Below are positions 1 to 7,064 of a DNA stretch of 12,393 nucleotides, piece by piece; position 1 is the first letter of the stretch; each line of letters starts with the position of its first letter. Both the position numbers and the translations under genes were made by a program. The DNA is from SZUA-254 sp035292425. Lineage in GTDB: Bacteria > Bacteroidota > Ignavibacteria > UBA10030 > SZUA-254. Below the pieces are notes generated by a model. That model did not search any database and was not told the DNA's origin. It worked only from the letters and a program-made list of their open reading frames with translations. Location: assembly GCA_035292425.1 (NCBI GenBank), contig DATDQD010000101.1:1-12393 (forward strand), written 5' to 3'.

Positions 1-1080
1 GTCATGGCCCGGCCCCTTCGGCGTGAAATGGTCCCAACCGCCGCGTACCAGGGGGACCGATGTCCCGTCCTCCCGGACGTACGTGATCCCCTTCTCCTTC
101 TCCACGATCCTTCCCACGATCGACACGTCCTCGGTGAACTCTCCGAGCTTCGCGTACTCCCCGTCGCTCAGCGTAAAAAGCAGTTCGTATTCCTCCCCCC
201 CCAAGAGGGCGTAATCAGTTGCGGCGTCTCCGAACTCCGCTGCGATCCGCTGCGTCACTCCCTCCAGGGGGAGGTTATGCTCGTGTACGGCCGCGCCCAC
301 GCCGCTCTCGCGACAGAGATGATGCACTTCCGAGGCGAGCCCGTCGCTGATGTCGATCATGGAGTTGACCCTGACCCTGTCGGTGATCAGGGCAATGAGG
401 TCGAAGCGCGGCTTCGGCATAAAATGCTTTTCGAGGGCGGCGGCATACGGCCCCAGGTTCGGACGGAATTCCCCCGGGTCCTTCTCCGAGGAGTGGCGCG
501 CTTTCTCCCTCTGGAGGACCTTCAGACCCGCGATCGAGGAGCCGAGGTGGCCCGAAACGCAGAGGTAATCCCCCGGGACGGCTCCCCTGCGAAAGAGGAG
601 GTGCCGTTCATCGGCCTCGCCGGTCATCGATACCGTGACCGCCATGTTGCCGGCCGATCCGGTGGTGTCTCCTCCCACCACGATGTAGGAGTAAGCTTTC
701 ATGGAAGCGGCGATCCCGGAGTAGAGCTCCTCCACCATCGGGACCGTGATTTTTCCGGGGAGTGAAATCGCCACCGTGGCGAAACGGGGAATCCCGCCCA
801 TCGCCGCGATGTCGCTCAGGCTGGCGGCCATGACCTTCCAGCCGAGATGCCGCATCGACGTGAAGGTGAGATCGAAATGGACCCCTTCCGCGAACGTGTC
901 GGTGGTCAGGATCTGGACTTTCCCCGGGGTGGGGCGGAAGACGGCGGCATCGTCCGAGATGCCCAGGACAAGGTGGTTCGACGCATCGATCCCCCGCGGG
1001 CCGTCGCCGATGATCTTCCTGATCCGGTCGATCAGGCCGAATTCCCCGATGGAGGATATATCCGTTTCGCGAGAGGCCAT
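1..1080 (-). CDS. thiL: Thiamine-monophosphate kinase ThiL (3' end cut by window edge)
   Basis: ThiL phosphorylates thiamine monophosphate with ATP to make thiamine pyrophosphate, the last step of the pathway, in the cytoplasm. The frame is open from an ATG at 1080 to the left edge: 360 codons and no stop. Family motifs appear in order: ISDDAAVF (residues 41-48, metal/ATP binding), TTDTFAEGVHFD (59-70), SLSDIAAMGG (87-96), GGDTT (136-140) and MIDISDGL (241-248). The family is usually about 320-360 residues, so only a few residues and the stop are probably missing. The ATG fits the usual N-terminus (IGEFGLIDRI at 11-20), but no Shine-Dalgarno sequence precedes it. An in-frame GTG 27 bases upstream has no better support. 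It starts 55 bases after the thioredoxin-like gene and is probably co-transcribed with it. The identification is firm; the link to the sigma operon is inferred from order only. Confidence 0.93.
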   Translation of the reverse strand, partial: MASRETDISSIGEFGLIDRIRKIIGDGPRGIDASNHLVLGISDDAAVFRPTPGKVQILTTDTFAEGVHFDLTFTSMRHLGWKVMAASLSDIAAMGGIPRFATVAISLPGKITVPMVEELYSGIAASMKAYSYIVVGGDTTGSAGNMAVTVSMTGEADERHLLFRRGAVPGDYLCVSGHLGSSIAGLKVLQREKARHSSEKDPGEFRPNLGPYAAALEKHFMPKPRFDLIALITDRVRVNSMIDISDGLASEVHHLCRESGVGAAVHEHNLPLEGVTQRIAAEFGDAATDYALLGGEEYELLFTLSDGEYAKLGEFTEDVSIVGRIVEKEKGITYVREDGTSVPLVRGGWDHFTPKGPGHD

Positions 1081-1135
1081 AGTATGATGCCGGCGGGCCG
1101 TTCTCACCCGTGGTGAACAGTCCGGACCGGGAAGG

Positions 1136-1684
1136 TCAGAGGAGCGGCGCGATGGCTTCCTCGAGCTGTGCCCGGGTCCTGATGCCGACCATCGTCCGGA
1201 CGATTTTCCCCTCCCCGTTAACCAGGAACGAAGTCGGCATATTCCTGACGTTTTCGAAAGCGTCTTCCATTTCCTGCGTGGAGAGGACGATCTGGTAAGG
1301 TATGGAATATTTCCGCACGAAATCCGCGACCAGTTCCGGGGCATTCGGGGTCCGGTCGGTGGCCACTCCCACCACCCAAAAACCCCGGTCGGCGTACCGC
1401 CGGCTCAATTCGACAAGGTCGGGGAGCTCCTTCTTGCATGGCGCGCACCACGTCGCCCAGAAATTCACGAGGGTGACCTTTCCGCGTACCTGGTCGAAGC
1501 TCACATCGCTTCCATCCGGGCCTCTCCAGGTGAAATCGGGGACACGATCGGCGCGTTCGGTGACGGCGATGACCTGCGCGACGTTCGACGGCAGGTCGGA
1601 AACGGGTTTCTCCCCCCCGCACCCTGCGATCAGGACGGCAAGCAGGATCGGGGCCGCCAAGTGGGCGGGTCTGCGGATGATCAT
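1136..1684 (-). CDS. TlpA/ResA-family thioredoxin-like lipoprotein
   Basis: A 182-residue membrane-anchored thiol-disulfide oxidoreductase of the TlpA/ResA type, expected to face the periplasm. Residues 1-22 are a lipoprotein signal (MIIRR, hydrophobic stretch, lipobox LIAG-C22). The thioredoxin fold follows: FTWRGPDGSDVSFDQVRGK, then NFWATWCAPC with the active-site pair C80-x-x-C83, and the cis-proline loop MPTSF (P150). The ATG at 1684 overlaps the TGA of the upstream anti-sigma gene (ATGA), so translation is probably coupled. A longer reading of the same frame up to 1813 lies inside the anti-sigma gene and lacks a signal peptide, so I rejected it. Family members keep cysteines reduced in cytochrome c maturation or other exported proteins. 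The target here is unknown. The context suggests the neighbouring anti-sigma factor or its regulon, which is inference. Confidence 0.9.
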   Translation of the reverse strand: MIIRRPAHLAAPILLAVLIAGCGGEKPVSDLPSNVAQVIAVTERADRVPDFTWRGPDGSDVSFDQVRGKVTLVNFWATWCAPCKKELPDLVELSRRYADRGFWVVGVATDRTPNAPELVADFVRKYSIPYQIVLSTQEMEDAFENVRNMPTSFLVNGEGKIVRTMVGIRTRAQLEEAIAPLL

Positions 1685-2514
1685 GGGGGAGCTGTGCCGG
1701 TCAGGTTGGCGAGGAGGAGTTCGCGGTTCATGTCCGCGACCGCGGTGCAGAGCGTCGAGTCCGCGAGCCACATCGCGAGGTTGCAGTCGGTGACGTTGCC
1801 CGTGAAGAACCATCCCGACCTGCGCAGTTCGGCGAGCGCCGGGGCGGGTATGAACCGGCGTTTGCCGCCGACGAGTTTCCGCGCGTCCGACTGGCAGATG
1901 TAGATGAAGTTCCCGTCGCGCTCGTAGATGACGTGCGCAGTGGTTTCGTTGTCGACGGCCGAAAACTGCCCGCCGACGAGTCGGAACTGTTTCATCGAGG
2001 GGACCTGGATGGAGAAGTGCACCCGCTCCTCGAGGAACCGCCTGACCTCGGCCGGGTTTTCCGAAACAAGTCCCGGCGTCAGGCGGCCTTCGACCACCTG
2101 GTCGAAATTGTTGAAGGTCTCGGTGACCACGCTGCCGTCGAACGGCTTCGTGTGGTTGTGGCCTGTTTTCTGCGTGAGGATGGTGAACGCGATCAGCGCG
2201 ATGCCGAGCGCGCCAGCGAAAGCGAGAGGGATCCGCCAGCCTGAGAGGCCGAACATGCCCGTGAGTCCCGACGAGACCCTGGGGGTCGAAACGTCGCCGA
2301 GGATCTTCCGCCGGAGGTCGGGGGGCGTTGGAACCGGCTTCATATGGTCCCGGAGAGAGGCCTTCGTCCCCTGGACGAGGGTGAGTTCCAGGCGGCAGGG
2401 CCGGCAGCGGCCCAGGTGCGCCTGGAGCGGGCCGCTCAGTTCCGGGTCGAGCTGACCGTCGACGGAATCGCTGATGTATCCGGATGCTTCGAGACAGGTT
2501 ATATCAATTTCCAT
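1681..2514 (-). CDS. Transmembrane anti-sigma factor with zinc-binding (ZAS-type) N-terminus
   Basis: A 277-residue anti-sigma factor that should hold the adjacent ECF sigma factor at the inner membrane. The cytoplasmic N-terminus has H33-x3-C37-x2-C40 (HLGRCRPC) with C7 upstream, the pattern of zinc-binding anti-sigma domains. One membrane segment spans about residues 95-114 (IPLAFAGALGIALIAF). The outer domain (about 120-277) has the beta-rich pattern common in such proteins (FRLVGGQFS; AHVIYERDGNFIYI; CNLAMWLADSTLC). It also carries three cysteines, C207, C244 and C256, which could form or break a disulfide. It begins 34 bases after the sigma gene and overlaps the thioredoxin-like gene by four bases. 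No Shine-Dalgarno sequence is visible at the ATG. The role is well supported by domain order and context; the signal it senses is unknown. Confidence 0.88.
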   Translation of the reverse strand: MEIDITCLEASGYISDSVDGQLDPELSGPLQAHLGRCRPCRLELTLVQGTKASLRDHMKPVPTPPDLRRKILGDVSTPRVSSGLTGMFGLSGWRIPLAFAGALGIALIAFTILTQKTGHNHTKPFDGSVVTETFNNFDQVVEGRLTPGLVSENPAEVRRFLEERVHFSIQVPSMKQFRLVGGQFSAVDNETTAHVIYERDGNFIYICQSDARKLVGGKRRFIPAPALAELRRSGWFFTGNVTDCNLAMWLADSTLCTAVADMNRELLLANLTGTAPP

Positions 2515-2548
2515 GCGGTTGTGACATTGGTTTTCGTCGGGGGGATGT

Positions 2549-3115
2549 TCAGTCGCCGGGGCCGTCTACAAAACCGTGCTTGCGGGCATAATTGAGAAGC
2601 ATGTTGCGGAGGATCTTCCTTCCGCGGTGGAGGCGCGACCGGACCGTCCCGATCGGACAGTCGACGAATTCGGCGATCTCCTCATAACTCAGCCCCTCGA
2701 TGTCGCACAGGATGACCACCGTGCGAAATTCCTCCGGGAGCGTTTCCAGCGCCCGGGCGACGTCGTCTTCAAGGAGGCCCCCGAAAATCTTGCGCTGCAG
2801 GTCGTTGGGGTCGGCCGAGTCTGCCTTGATGGAATTGTAGAAGTTCTGTATATCGTTGTAATCAACGGTTTCCGGCTCTTTCGTCTCCTTGCGATATTTG
2901 TTGATAAATGAATTTTTCATAATCCGGAACAGCCATGCCCGGATATTGGTTCCCTGCTCGTATTTATCCCAGAATCTGAAGGCTTTTAGATAGGTCTCCT
3001 GGACAAGGTCGGCGGCGTCGTCCGGGTTGGAAGTCATCCTGAGGGCATAATTATAGAGGATGTCCATGTGGGGGACGGCTTCCCTTTCGAACTCGGCGTT
3101 TTTCTGGTGATCCAT
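2549..3115 (-). CDS. RNA polymerase sigma factor, ECF (sigma-70) family
   Basis: A 188-residue ECF sigma factor with only regions 2 and 4. Region 2 covers roughly residues 10-79, with the core-binding and -10 recognition segment around DLVQETYLKAFRFWDKY (36-52) and NIRAWLFRIMKNSF (57-70). Region 4 spans about 117-170: ETLPEEFRTVVILCDIEG followed by the helix-turn-helix LSYEEIAEFVDCPIGTVRSR (142-161), which reads the -35. The pattern resembles SigR/RpoE-like ECF factors paired with zinc-binding anti-sigma proteins, and such a gene follows directly. It heads the minus-strand operon and has a sigma70-type promoter about 125 bases upstream. I did not see a convincing ECF-type promoter for autoregulation. 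The ATG at 3115 has at most a weak, distant GGGG as ribosome site. Family is certain; regulon unknown. Confidence 0.95.
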   Translation of the reverse strand: MDHQKNAEFEREAVPHMDILYNYALRMTSNPDDAADLVQETYLKAFRFWDKYEQGTNIRAWLFRIMKNSFINKYRKETKEPETVDYNDIQNFYNSIKADSADPNDLQRKIFGGLLEDDVARALETLPEEFRTVVILCDIEGLSYEEIAEFVDCPIGTVRSRLHRGRKILRNMLLNYARKHGFVDGPGD

Positions 3116-3240
3116 GGGTGTTCAGTAGCCCCTGCTTGAGCAGTAGACGACCGCCGGTCGGTGAAAGTTGCATGAGCGCGACAGACGATAACTGAAATCA
3201 AATACTCAGAGGCCTTGGAAAGGGATGTTCGTAATAACAG

Positions 3241-3269
3241 ATAATACAAAACCGCGCCGAGAGTCGCAA
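3241..3269 (-). promoter_or_regulatory. Putative sigma70-type promoter for the sigma/anti-sigma operon
   Basis: Read on the minus strand, TTGCGA (3269-3264) is followed by a 17-base spacer and TATTAT (3246-3241). This matches four of six -35 bases and five of six -10 bases at ideal spacing. Initiation near 3234 would give a leader of about 120 bases before the sigma ATG. It sits just beyond the stop of the glycosylasparaginase gene, so the sigma operon probably has its own start. The rest of 3116-3278 holds only a short inverted repeat (CTGCTTGAGCAG, 3132-3143). Confidence 0.5.
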
Positions 3270-3278
3270 TGGCCCCGG

Positions 3279-4370
3279 TCAGGACTTGAAAAGGTAGGCT
3301 CCGTCGAGCTTTTTAACGCTTTTTCCGTCGTGGATGACATACTGCCACGTACCCCGGATGCCGGCCGCCCCGTATTCGCCCTTCCGGTTGATCGCGTAAA
3401 ACTTCACGTTATGCTTGAACCGCCCGTCCTTGTCCTGCAGCCGCCGTTCCCTCTGGCGCTGGTTGATCCGCTTGCAGGCCAGGAGACAGGCCTCCTCGGG
3501 CGACTTGCCCTGCCGCATCCATTCGACGACCATCACCGAACTGCAGTTCAGCAGGTTGGCTTCGCCCCTCCCGGTGGAGCCGGCCGATCCGACCTCGTTG
3601 TCGCAGTAGAGCCCCGCGCCGATGATGGGTGAGTCCCCGACCCTGCCGGGGATCTTGAAGGCCAGCCCGCTGGTGGTCGTGACGCAGGAAAGGTTGCCGC
3701 CCTTATCGAGGGCGCTCATGTGGATCGTTCCGTAGGTGCGGAGGTTGTCGTCGAACATCCGCCCGATGCCGTCGTCGTCGATCCCGTGGGGAGGGAGCCA
3801 GTCGTCCTCGGCGTTCAAGGTCTCCTTCCACCTGAGCCAGATCTCCCTGGCCTTGTCGGTCAGGAGGTTTTCCTCCGGGAAGCCGTGGGCCTTCGCGAAC
3901 TTGAGGGCGCCGTCGCCGACGATCAGGACGTGATCGCTCCGCTCCATGACGAGCCGGGCGACCTTCGAAGGGTTCCTGATGTTGCGGATCGCCGCCACCG
4001 CGCCGGCCCGGTAGGAGGGGCCATGCATCACCGCGGCGTCCAGCTCGACCACGCCCTCCTCGTTGGGAAGCCCGCCGTACCCCACCGACGTGTCCTCCGG
4101 ATCGTCCTCCACGATGTTCACCCCGCCGATGACGGCATCCAGCGCGTCGGACCCTCCGAGGATCATCGACATCGCCTTCTGTGCGGCGGCAACGCCGTTG
4201 GCGCTCGTAATAAGAATCGGGTTGCCCGCGGACGATTGCGGCGCCGTCGGGCGCGAAGAGGGTGCGCCTTCCGACGCCCGCGCTCCGTCGGGCAGGAAAC
4301 CGCCGGCGAGTGCGGCGGCGCCTGTCAGCGCGGTGGTCCTGAGGAAATCCCGTCTGCGGAGTCGTGGCAT
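3279..4370 (-). CDS. Tat-exported N4-(beta-N-acetylglucosaminyl)-L-asparaginase (glycosylasparaginase) family Ntn hydrolase
   Basis: A 363-residue member of the glycosylasparaginase family, which hydrolyses the amide bond joining GlcNAc to asparagine. The precursor cuts itself, and the new N-terminal threonine becomes the nucleophile. The start has a twin-arginine signal (RRRDFLR at 5-11, then an alanine-rich core), so it is probably exported folded. The predicted nucleophile is T215 in YGTIHM. From memory of the Flavobacterium enzyme, its T152, T170, R180, D183 and G204 correspond to T215, T233, R243, D246 and G267 here, all with one offset of 63. The residue before the nucleophile is Gly rather than the Asp of that enzyme. 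The ATG at 4370 has AAGGGA four bases upstream; an upstream in-frame TTG at 4424 falls in the preceding terminator and is rejected. Exact substrate (glycoasparagine or another asparagine amide) is not proven. Confidence 0.9.
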   Translation of the reverse strand: MPRLRRRDFLRTTALTGAAALAGGFLPDGARASEGAPSSRPTAPQSSAGNPILITSANGVAAAQKAMSMILGGSDALDAVIGGVNIVEDDPEDTSVGYGGLPNEEGVVELDAAVMHGPSYRAGAVAAIRNIRNPSKVARLVMERSDHVLIVGDGALKFAKAHGFPEENLLTDKAREIWLRWKETLNAEDDWLPPHGIDDDGIGRMFDDNLRTYGTIHMSALDKGGNLSCVTTTSGLAFKIPGRVGDSPIIGAGLYCDNEVGSAGSTGRGEANLLNCSSVMVVEWMRQGKSPEEACLLACKRINQRQRERRLQDKDGRFKHNVKFYAINRKGEYGAAGIRGTWQYVIHDGKSVKKLDGAYLFKS

Positions 4371-4422
4371 GTGGTCCCTTTTGGATGTTGACGGGAATGT
4401 ATAAAGACGGTGTCGTATTAGC

Positions 4423-4461
4423 AAAAAAAATCGCCCCGCCCCGGGTGTGCGGGACGGGACG
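4423..4461 (-). terminator. Strong rho-independent terminator after the four-repeat secreted protein gene
   Basis: Read on the minus strand, the arm CGTCCCGTCCCG (4461-4450) pairs with CGGGGCGGGGCG (4443-4432) over 12 base pairs with two G-U pairs. The loop is six bases and an A plus eight Ts follow (4431-4423). It lies 48 bases beyond the stop at 4510 and just ahead of the glycosylasparaginase gene, which must therefore have its own promoter or depend on readthrough. In 4371-4422 I see only a weak -10-like TATACA with no good -35. Confidence 0.93.
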
Positions 4462-4509
4462 ACCGCTTCCCAAAGGAGAGTTATGCGTCTCTCCCCAGGT
4501 ATCTTTGCG

Positions 4510-6300
4510 TTATTCGTCTTCGTAGAGCGTGATCCCGTACATCGTGGGATCGTCCGGCGGGTCGGAGTTCCAGTCGTTGAAGGAGTGCGAATCGTCGGCC
4601 TTGTAGTGCAGGGTATAGGAACCGGGCTCGAGGACGATCGTCGTGTTCACCATCCGGTTCTTCTTGCTCCCCCCAGCGTGGAACGTCGTCGCGTAAGTCA
4701 TTTCCCAGGGGGTTTCGCGGCCGTCGGCCTTCTCGATCCAGCCGAAATCGTACATCTCGTGGTTCTGACCCTCGCCGAGCGCGTAGACGCGGACCTTCGT
4801 CCGTTTCCTGAGGATGAAGTCGGTCTGCCGGTTCTCGTCGTCGCGGACGCGGACGATCTGGGCGATCACGCCCGTTTCGGCCGCTTCGCCCCCTGTGGAG
4901 AAATTCGACTTGCTGAAATTTTCGGTGCCCGCGTAGACCGTGATGCCCCAGTGTTCCTCGTCGACCGGGGGATCGCTGTTCCAGTCGTTATAGGAGTGAG
5001 TTCCGTCGGTCGTGTAGAAGACGGTGTAGGTCCCGGCGGGAAGCGTCACGAGGTCGTCCGACATCCGGTTCTTCTCGTGGCCGCCCGCAGGTTCCGTCCG
5101 GTCGGGATCCATCGTCCAGACCTTCTCCCTGGTCCTCGCATTGATGATCCAGCCGTGGTCGGCCATTTCGCTCCGCGAGTACATCCTTTCGCCCAGGGCG
5201 TAGATCCTGAGCGAACTTTCCTTTTTCAACGTGAATGTCGACGAACGGAACTCGTCATCGCCCAGGCCGGTCAGCCGGATCAGCGCCTCGTCCTTCTCCT
5301 CTCCCGACGTGAGCGAGATGCTCCCGGCATCCTTCGGGTCCGTGAGATAGAGCGTGATCCCGTAGTTCAGCGGGTCGTCGGGGGGGGCCACATTCCAGTC
5401 GGGGGAGGAATGCGAATCGTCCGTGATGTAATTCAAGGCGTAGTCGCCGGGAACCAGGCTGAGCTTTCCGTCGTACACGACGTTTTTCTTCGCGCCGCCT
5501 GCCGGGGTGGTATTCCGCTTCTCCATCTCCCAGACGCGCTGGCGGGTTTTCCTGTTGATGATCCAGCCGTAATCCACGACGTGCCGGTTGCTGCCCATCT
5601 CCCCGAGGCAGTAGATCCCGACCGTGACCGGGTTTTTCACCTGGAGACCGGTGCGCACGCGGGCCTTCTCACCGGCGCCCGTCGATTTGAACACGACGTT
5701 CTTCCTCTCGCGCGGCGGTGTGAACGTGTTGTATTTCACGTTGTCGTCAAGGGCGATCTCGATGCCCCAGAGCTTCGAGCGTTCCTTCCAGTCGCGCTGC
5801 GTGTCCTCGCCGAAGAAGTCTTCGAACCAGGAGAAGACGCCGCGTTTTTTCATGCTCCCGCTCCCGGGAGAGGTTTCGCGGCGGTCGATGTTGATATAGT
5901 AATTGGAAAACCACGACGAGGCGCCGAACGCGTACGCCACGAAATAGACCTCGTAGTCGCCCTTCGGGAGGTTGATCGTTTCGCTGAACTCCCTGCCGTT
6001 CTTAACCCTGTCGGTATTCCCGAGGTCCATCGTCCAGACCGGCTGACGCGTGTCGGCGTCGATGATCCAGGCGTAGGCAAACATTCCCATCTCGGACATC
6101 TTCTTGTTGTCGATACCGTCCCCGAGGGCCTTGATTTTGAGCGCGGCGTCGCCCCTGAGGCTCAGTCCGGCGTATTTCAATTCCTTCGCTTCGAAATCCC
6201 TGAGGGAGATCACGGTTTTTTCACCGGCGCCTGCAACCTGGGAGAATACGAGGCCGGCAAGGAGCAGTGTCGGCAGTGACCTGTGTCTTCGGGTGATCAT
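4510..6300 (-). CDS. Secreted protein of four divergent tandem repeats, function unknown
   Basis: A 596-residue protein with a Sec signal peptide (MITRRHR, hydrophobic core to about residue 24, cleavage likely after AGA near 26). The mature part is four related modules with cores near 54-185, 226-318, 364-457 and 503-593. Shared elements in order are a strand like RVYALGE, then DYGWI, then W-x-M, then TxPAGGxKKN, then LxPGxYxLxY, then the signature DDSHSxxDWNxxPPDDPxxYGITLY. The first module is degenerate: it keeps AWI, WTM and LPKGDYEVYF, but the DSHS-DWN-PPDDP block is replaced by an aromatic insert (about 144-177) before WGIEIAL. The acidic DPPDDP and DDSHS clusters could bind calcium, which is inference. 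No enzyme motif is visible. It is single-gene by context, divergent from the macrodomain gene and ended by a strong terminator. No clear Shine-Dalgarno sequence precedes the ATG at 6300, but the signal peptide supports this start. Confidence 0.85.
   Translation of the reverse strand: MITRRHRSLPTLLLAGLVFSQVAGAGEKTVISLRDFEAKELKYAGLSLRGDAALKIKALGDGIDNKKMSEMGMFAYAWIIDADTRQPVWTMDLGNTDRVKNGREFSETINLPKGDYEVYFVAYAFGASSWFSNYYINIDRRETSPGSGSMKKRGVFSWFEDFFGEDTQRDWKERSKLWGIEIALDDNVKYNTFTPPRERKNVVFKSTGAGEKARVRTGLQVKNPVTVGIYCLGEMGSNRHVVDYGWIINRKTRQRVWEMEKRNTTPAGGAKKNVVYDGKLSLVPGDYALNYITDDSHSSPDWNVAPPDDPLNYGITLYLTDPKDAGSISLTSGEEKDEALIRLTGLGDDEFRSSTFTLKKESSLRIYALGERMYSRSEMADHGWIINARTREKVWTMDPDRTEPAGGHEKNRMSDDLVTLPAGTYTVFYTTDGTHSYNDWNSDPPVDEEHWGITVYAGTENFSKSNFSTGGEAAETGVIAQIVRVRDDENRQTDFILRKRTKVRVYALGEGQNHEMYDFGWIEKADGRETPWEMTYATTFHAGGSKKNRMVNTTIVLEPGSYTLHYKADDSHSFNDWNSDPPDDPTMYGITLYEDE
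4522..6141 (-). repeat. Four in-frame tandem repeats within the secreted-protein gene
   Basis: The coding units lie at about 5746-6141 (unit 1, degenerate), 5347-5625 (unit 2), 4930-5211 (unit 3) and 4522-4794 (unit 4). Similarity is visible in the DNA around the DSHS-DWN block: TTCCAGTCGT or TTCCAGTCGG recurs near 4569, 4979 and 5393. The units have diverged strongly, so the duplications look old rather than recent. Confidence 0.8.
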
Positions 6301-6402
6301 GGGTTTACGTGAAGCGATAACGTTCTATTCGACATGGGTCGGCCTTTCCAACAGTCATACGCAGAAGGAGCCCTCTTTGTTTCGAAGGGACGCGGCTAAT
6401 CC

Positions 6403-6435
6403 TTGATTCTGGACGGAATTGTGAATATTATTCAC
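6403..6435 (+). promoter_or_regulatory. Promoter of the macrodomain gene with a palindrome over the -10
   Basis: TTGATT (6403-6408), a 17-base spacer and TATTAT (6426-6431) make a good sigma70-type promoter. A perfect inverted repeat, GTGAAT-ATT-ATTCAC (6421-6435), covers the -10 and is a plausible repressor operator. Initiation near 6438 would give a leader of only about 16 bases, with GAAGGA (6437-6442) at its very 5' end. The remainder of the divergent region 6301-6402 shows no clear promoter for the minus-strand gene; TTGGAA with an 18-base spacer and TAGAAC is the best weak candidate. Confidence 0.6.
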
Positions 6436-6453
6436 TGAAGGAATCACAGCCGG

Positions 6454-6996
6454 ATGAAAATTCACGTAAACCGGGGAGAGATCGAGATCGTCGCCGGAGA
6501 CATTACCCTCCAGGAGACCGCCGCTGTCGTGAATGCGGCGAACAACCACTTCTGGATGGGAGGAGGCGTGGCCGGGGCGATCAAGCGAGCCGGTGGTGCG
6601 TCGATCGAATCGGAGGCGATCTCCAAAGGGCCGGTGGAGGTGGGTGAAGCGGTGCTGACGGGCGGTGGTTCGTTGAAGGCCCGGTATGTCATCCACGCCG
6701 CGGTGATGGGGCAGGATCTGCACACCGACGAGTCGAAGATCCGGAACGCCACGCGCAGCGCTCTGAAGGTCGCCGACAAGAGTGGGGTCGAATCAGTAAG
6801 TTTCCCCGCGCTCGGCACCGGAGTAGGCGGATTTTCCGTCCACCACTGCGCGCGCATCATGATCGAGGAAGCCGTCGCGTTCCTTTCCGGAACGACGCCC
6901 GTGCGACTGGTCCGGTTCGTCCTCTTCGACGCGGAAACCGCGAAGGCTTTCGAAGACGAACTCCGGCTGCAGTTCTCGACGAAGCGGCATCACTGA
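6454..6996 (+). CDS. Macrodomain protein (ADP-ribose / O-acetyl-ADP-ribose binding, probable deacetylase or de-ADP-ribosylase)
   Basis: A 180-residue stand-alone macrodomain, a cytoplasmic fold that binds ADP-ribose and in many bacteria removes acetyl or ADP-ribosyl groups. Signature elements are in order: GDIT (15-18, adenine contact), VVNAANNHFWMGGGVAGAI (25-43, distal ribose loop and catalytic-site asparagines), KARYVIHA (75-82) and FPALGTGVGGFS (117-128, diphosphate loop). The ATG at 6454 has GAAGGA 11 bases upstream and its own promoter. It is divergent from the secreted repeat protein. The next gene starts 68 bases later, so it may lead the LPS/cofactor gene string. No ADP-ribosyltransferase or sirtuin gene is in view, so the physiological substrate cannot be named. 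Confidence 0.93.
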   Translation: MKIHVNRGEIEIVAGDITLQETAAVVNAANNHFWMGGGVAGAIKRAGGASIESEAISKGPVEVGEAVLTGGGSLKARYVIHAAVMGQDLHTDESKIRNATRSALKVADKSGVESVSFPALGTGVGGFSVHHCARIMIEEAVAFLSGTTPVRLVRFVLFDAETAKAFEDELRLQFSTKRHH

Positions 6997-7064
6997 ATCC
7001 TTCCCCGGATGTTCCTGGGCATCTTGCATCTGCATTTGAAAATCAATAAGTTGCTCCAACCTCC

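Noticed and set aside
4..765. 253-codon plus-strand open frame at the left edge
   Set aside because: It is antisense to thiL, whose motifs are clear on the minus strand.
3132..3143. Short inverted repeat CTGCTTGAGCAG in the sigma gene leader
   Set aside because: Five-base arms with a two-base loop can occur by chance and it is not placed over promoter elements.
3720..4391. Long open frames antisense or frame-shifted to the glycosylasparaginase gene
   Set aside because: The real frame has Tat signal, catalytic residues and ribosome site; the alternatives are Arg-rich with no recognisable motif.
4371..4422. Possible promoter for the glycosylasparaginase gene (TATACA with an upstream TTTGCT)
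   Set aside because: The -35 match is only three of six, and it overlaps the T-run of the upstream terminator.
4447..6279. 610-codon open frame on the plus strand, antisense to the four-repeat gene
   Set aside because: The opposite strand has a signal peptide, internal repeats and a matching terminator. The antisense protein is a low-information Val/Arg/Asp-rich product typical of GC-rich shadow frames, and its own repeats just mirror the real gene.
6301..6402. Possible promoter for the four-repeat gene (TTGGAA, 18-base spacer, TAGAAC on the minus strand)
   Set aside because: Too weak a match to list as a feature.
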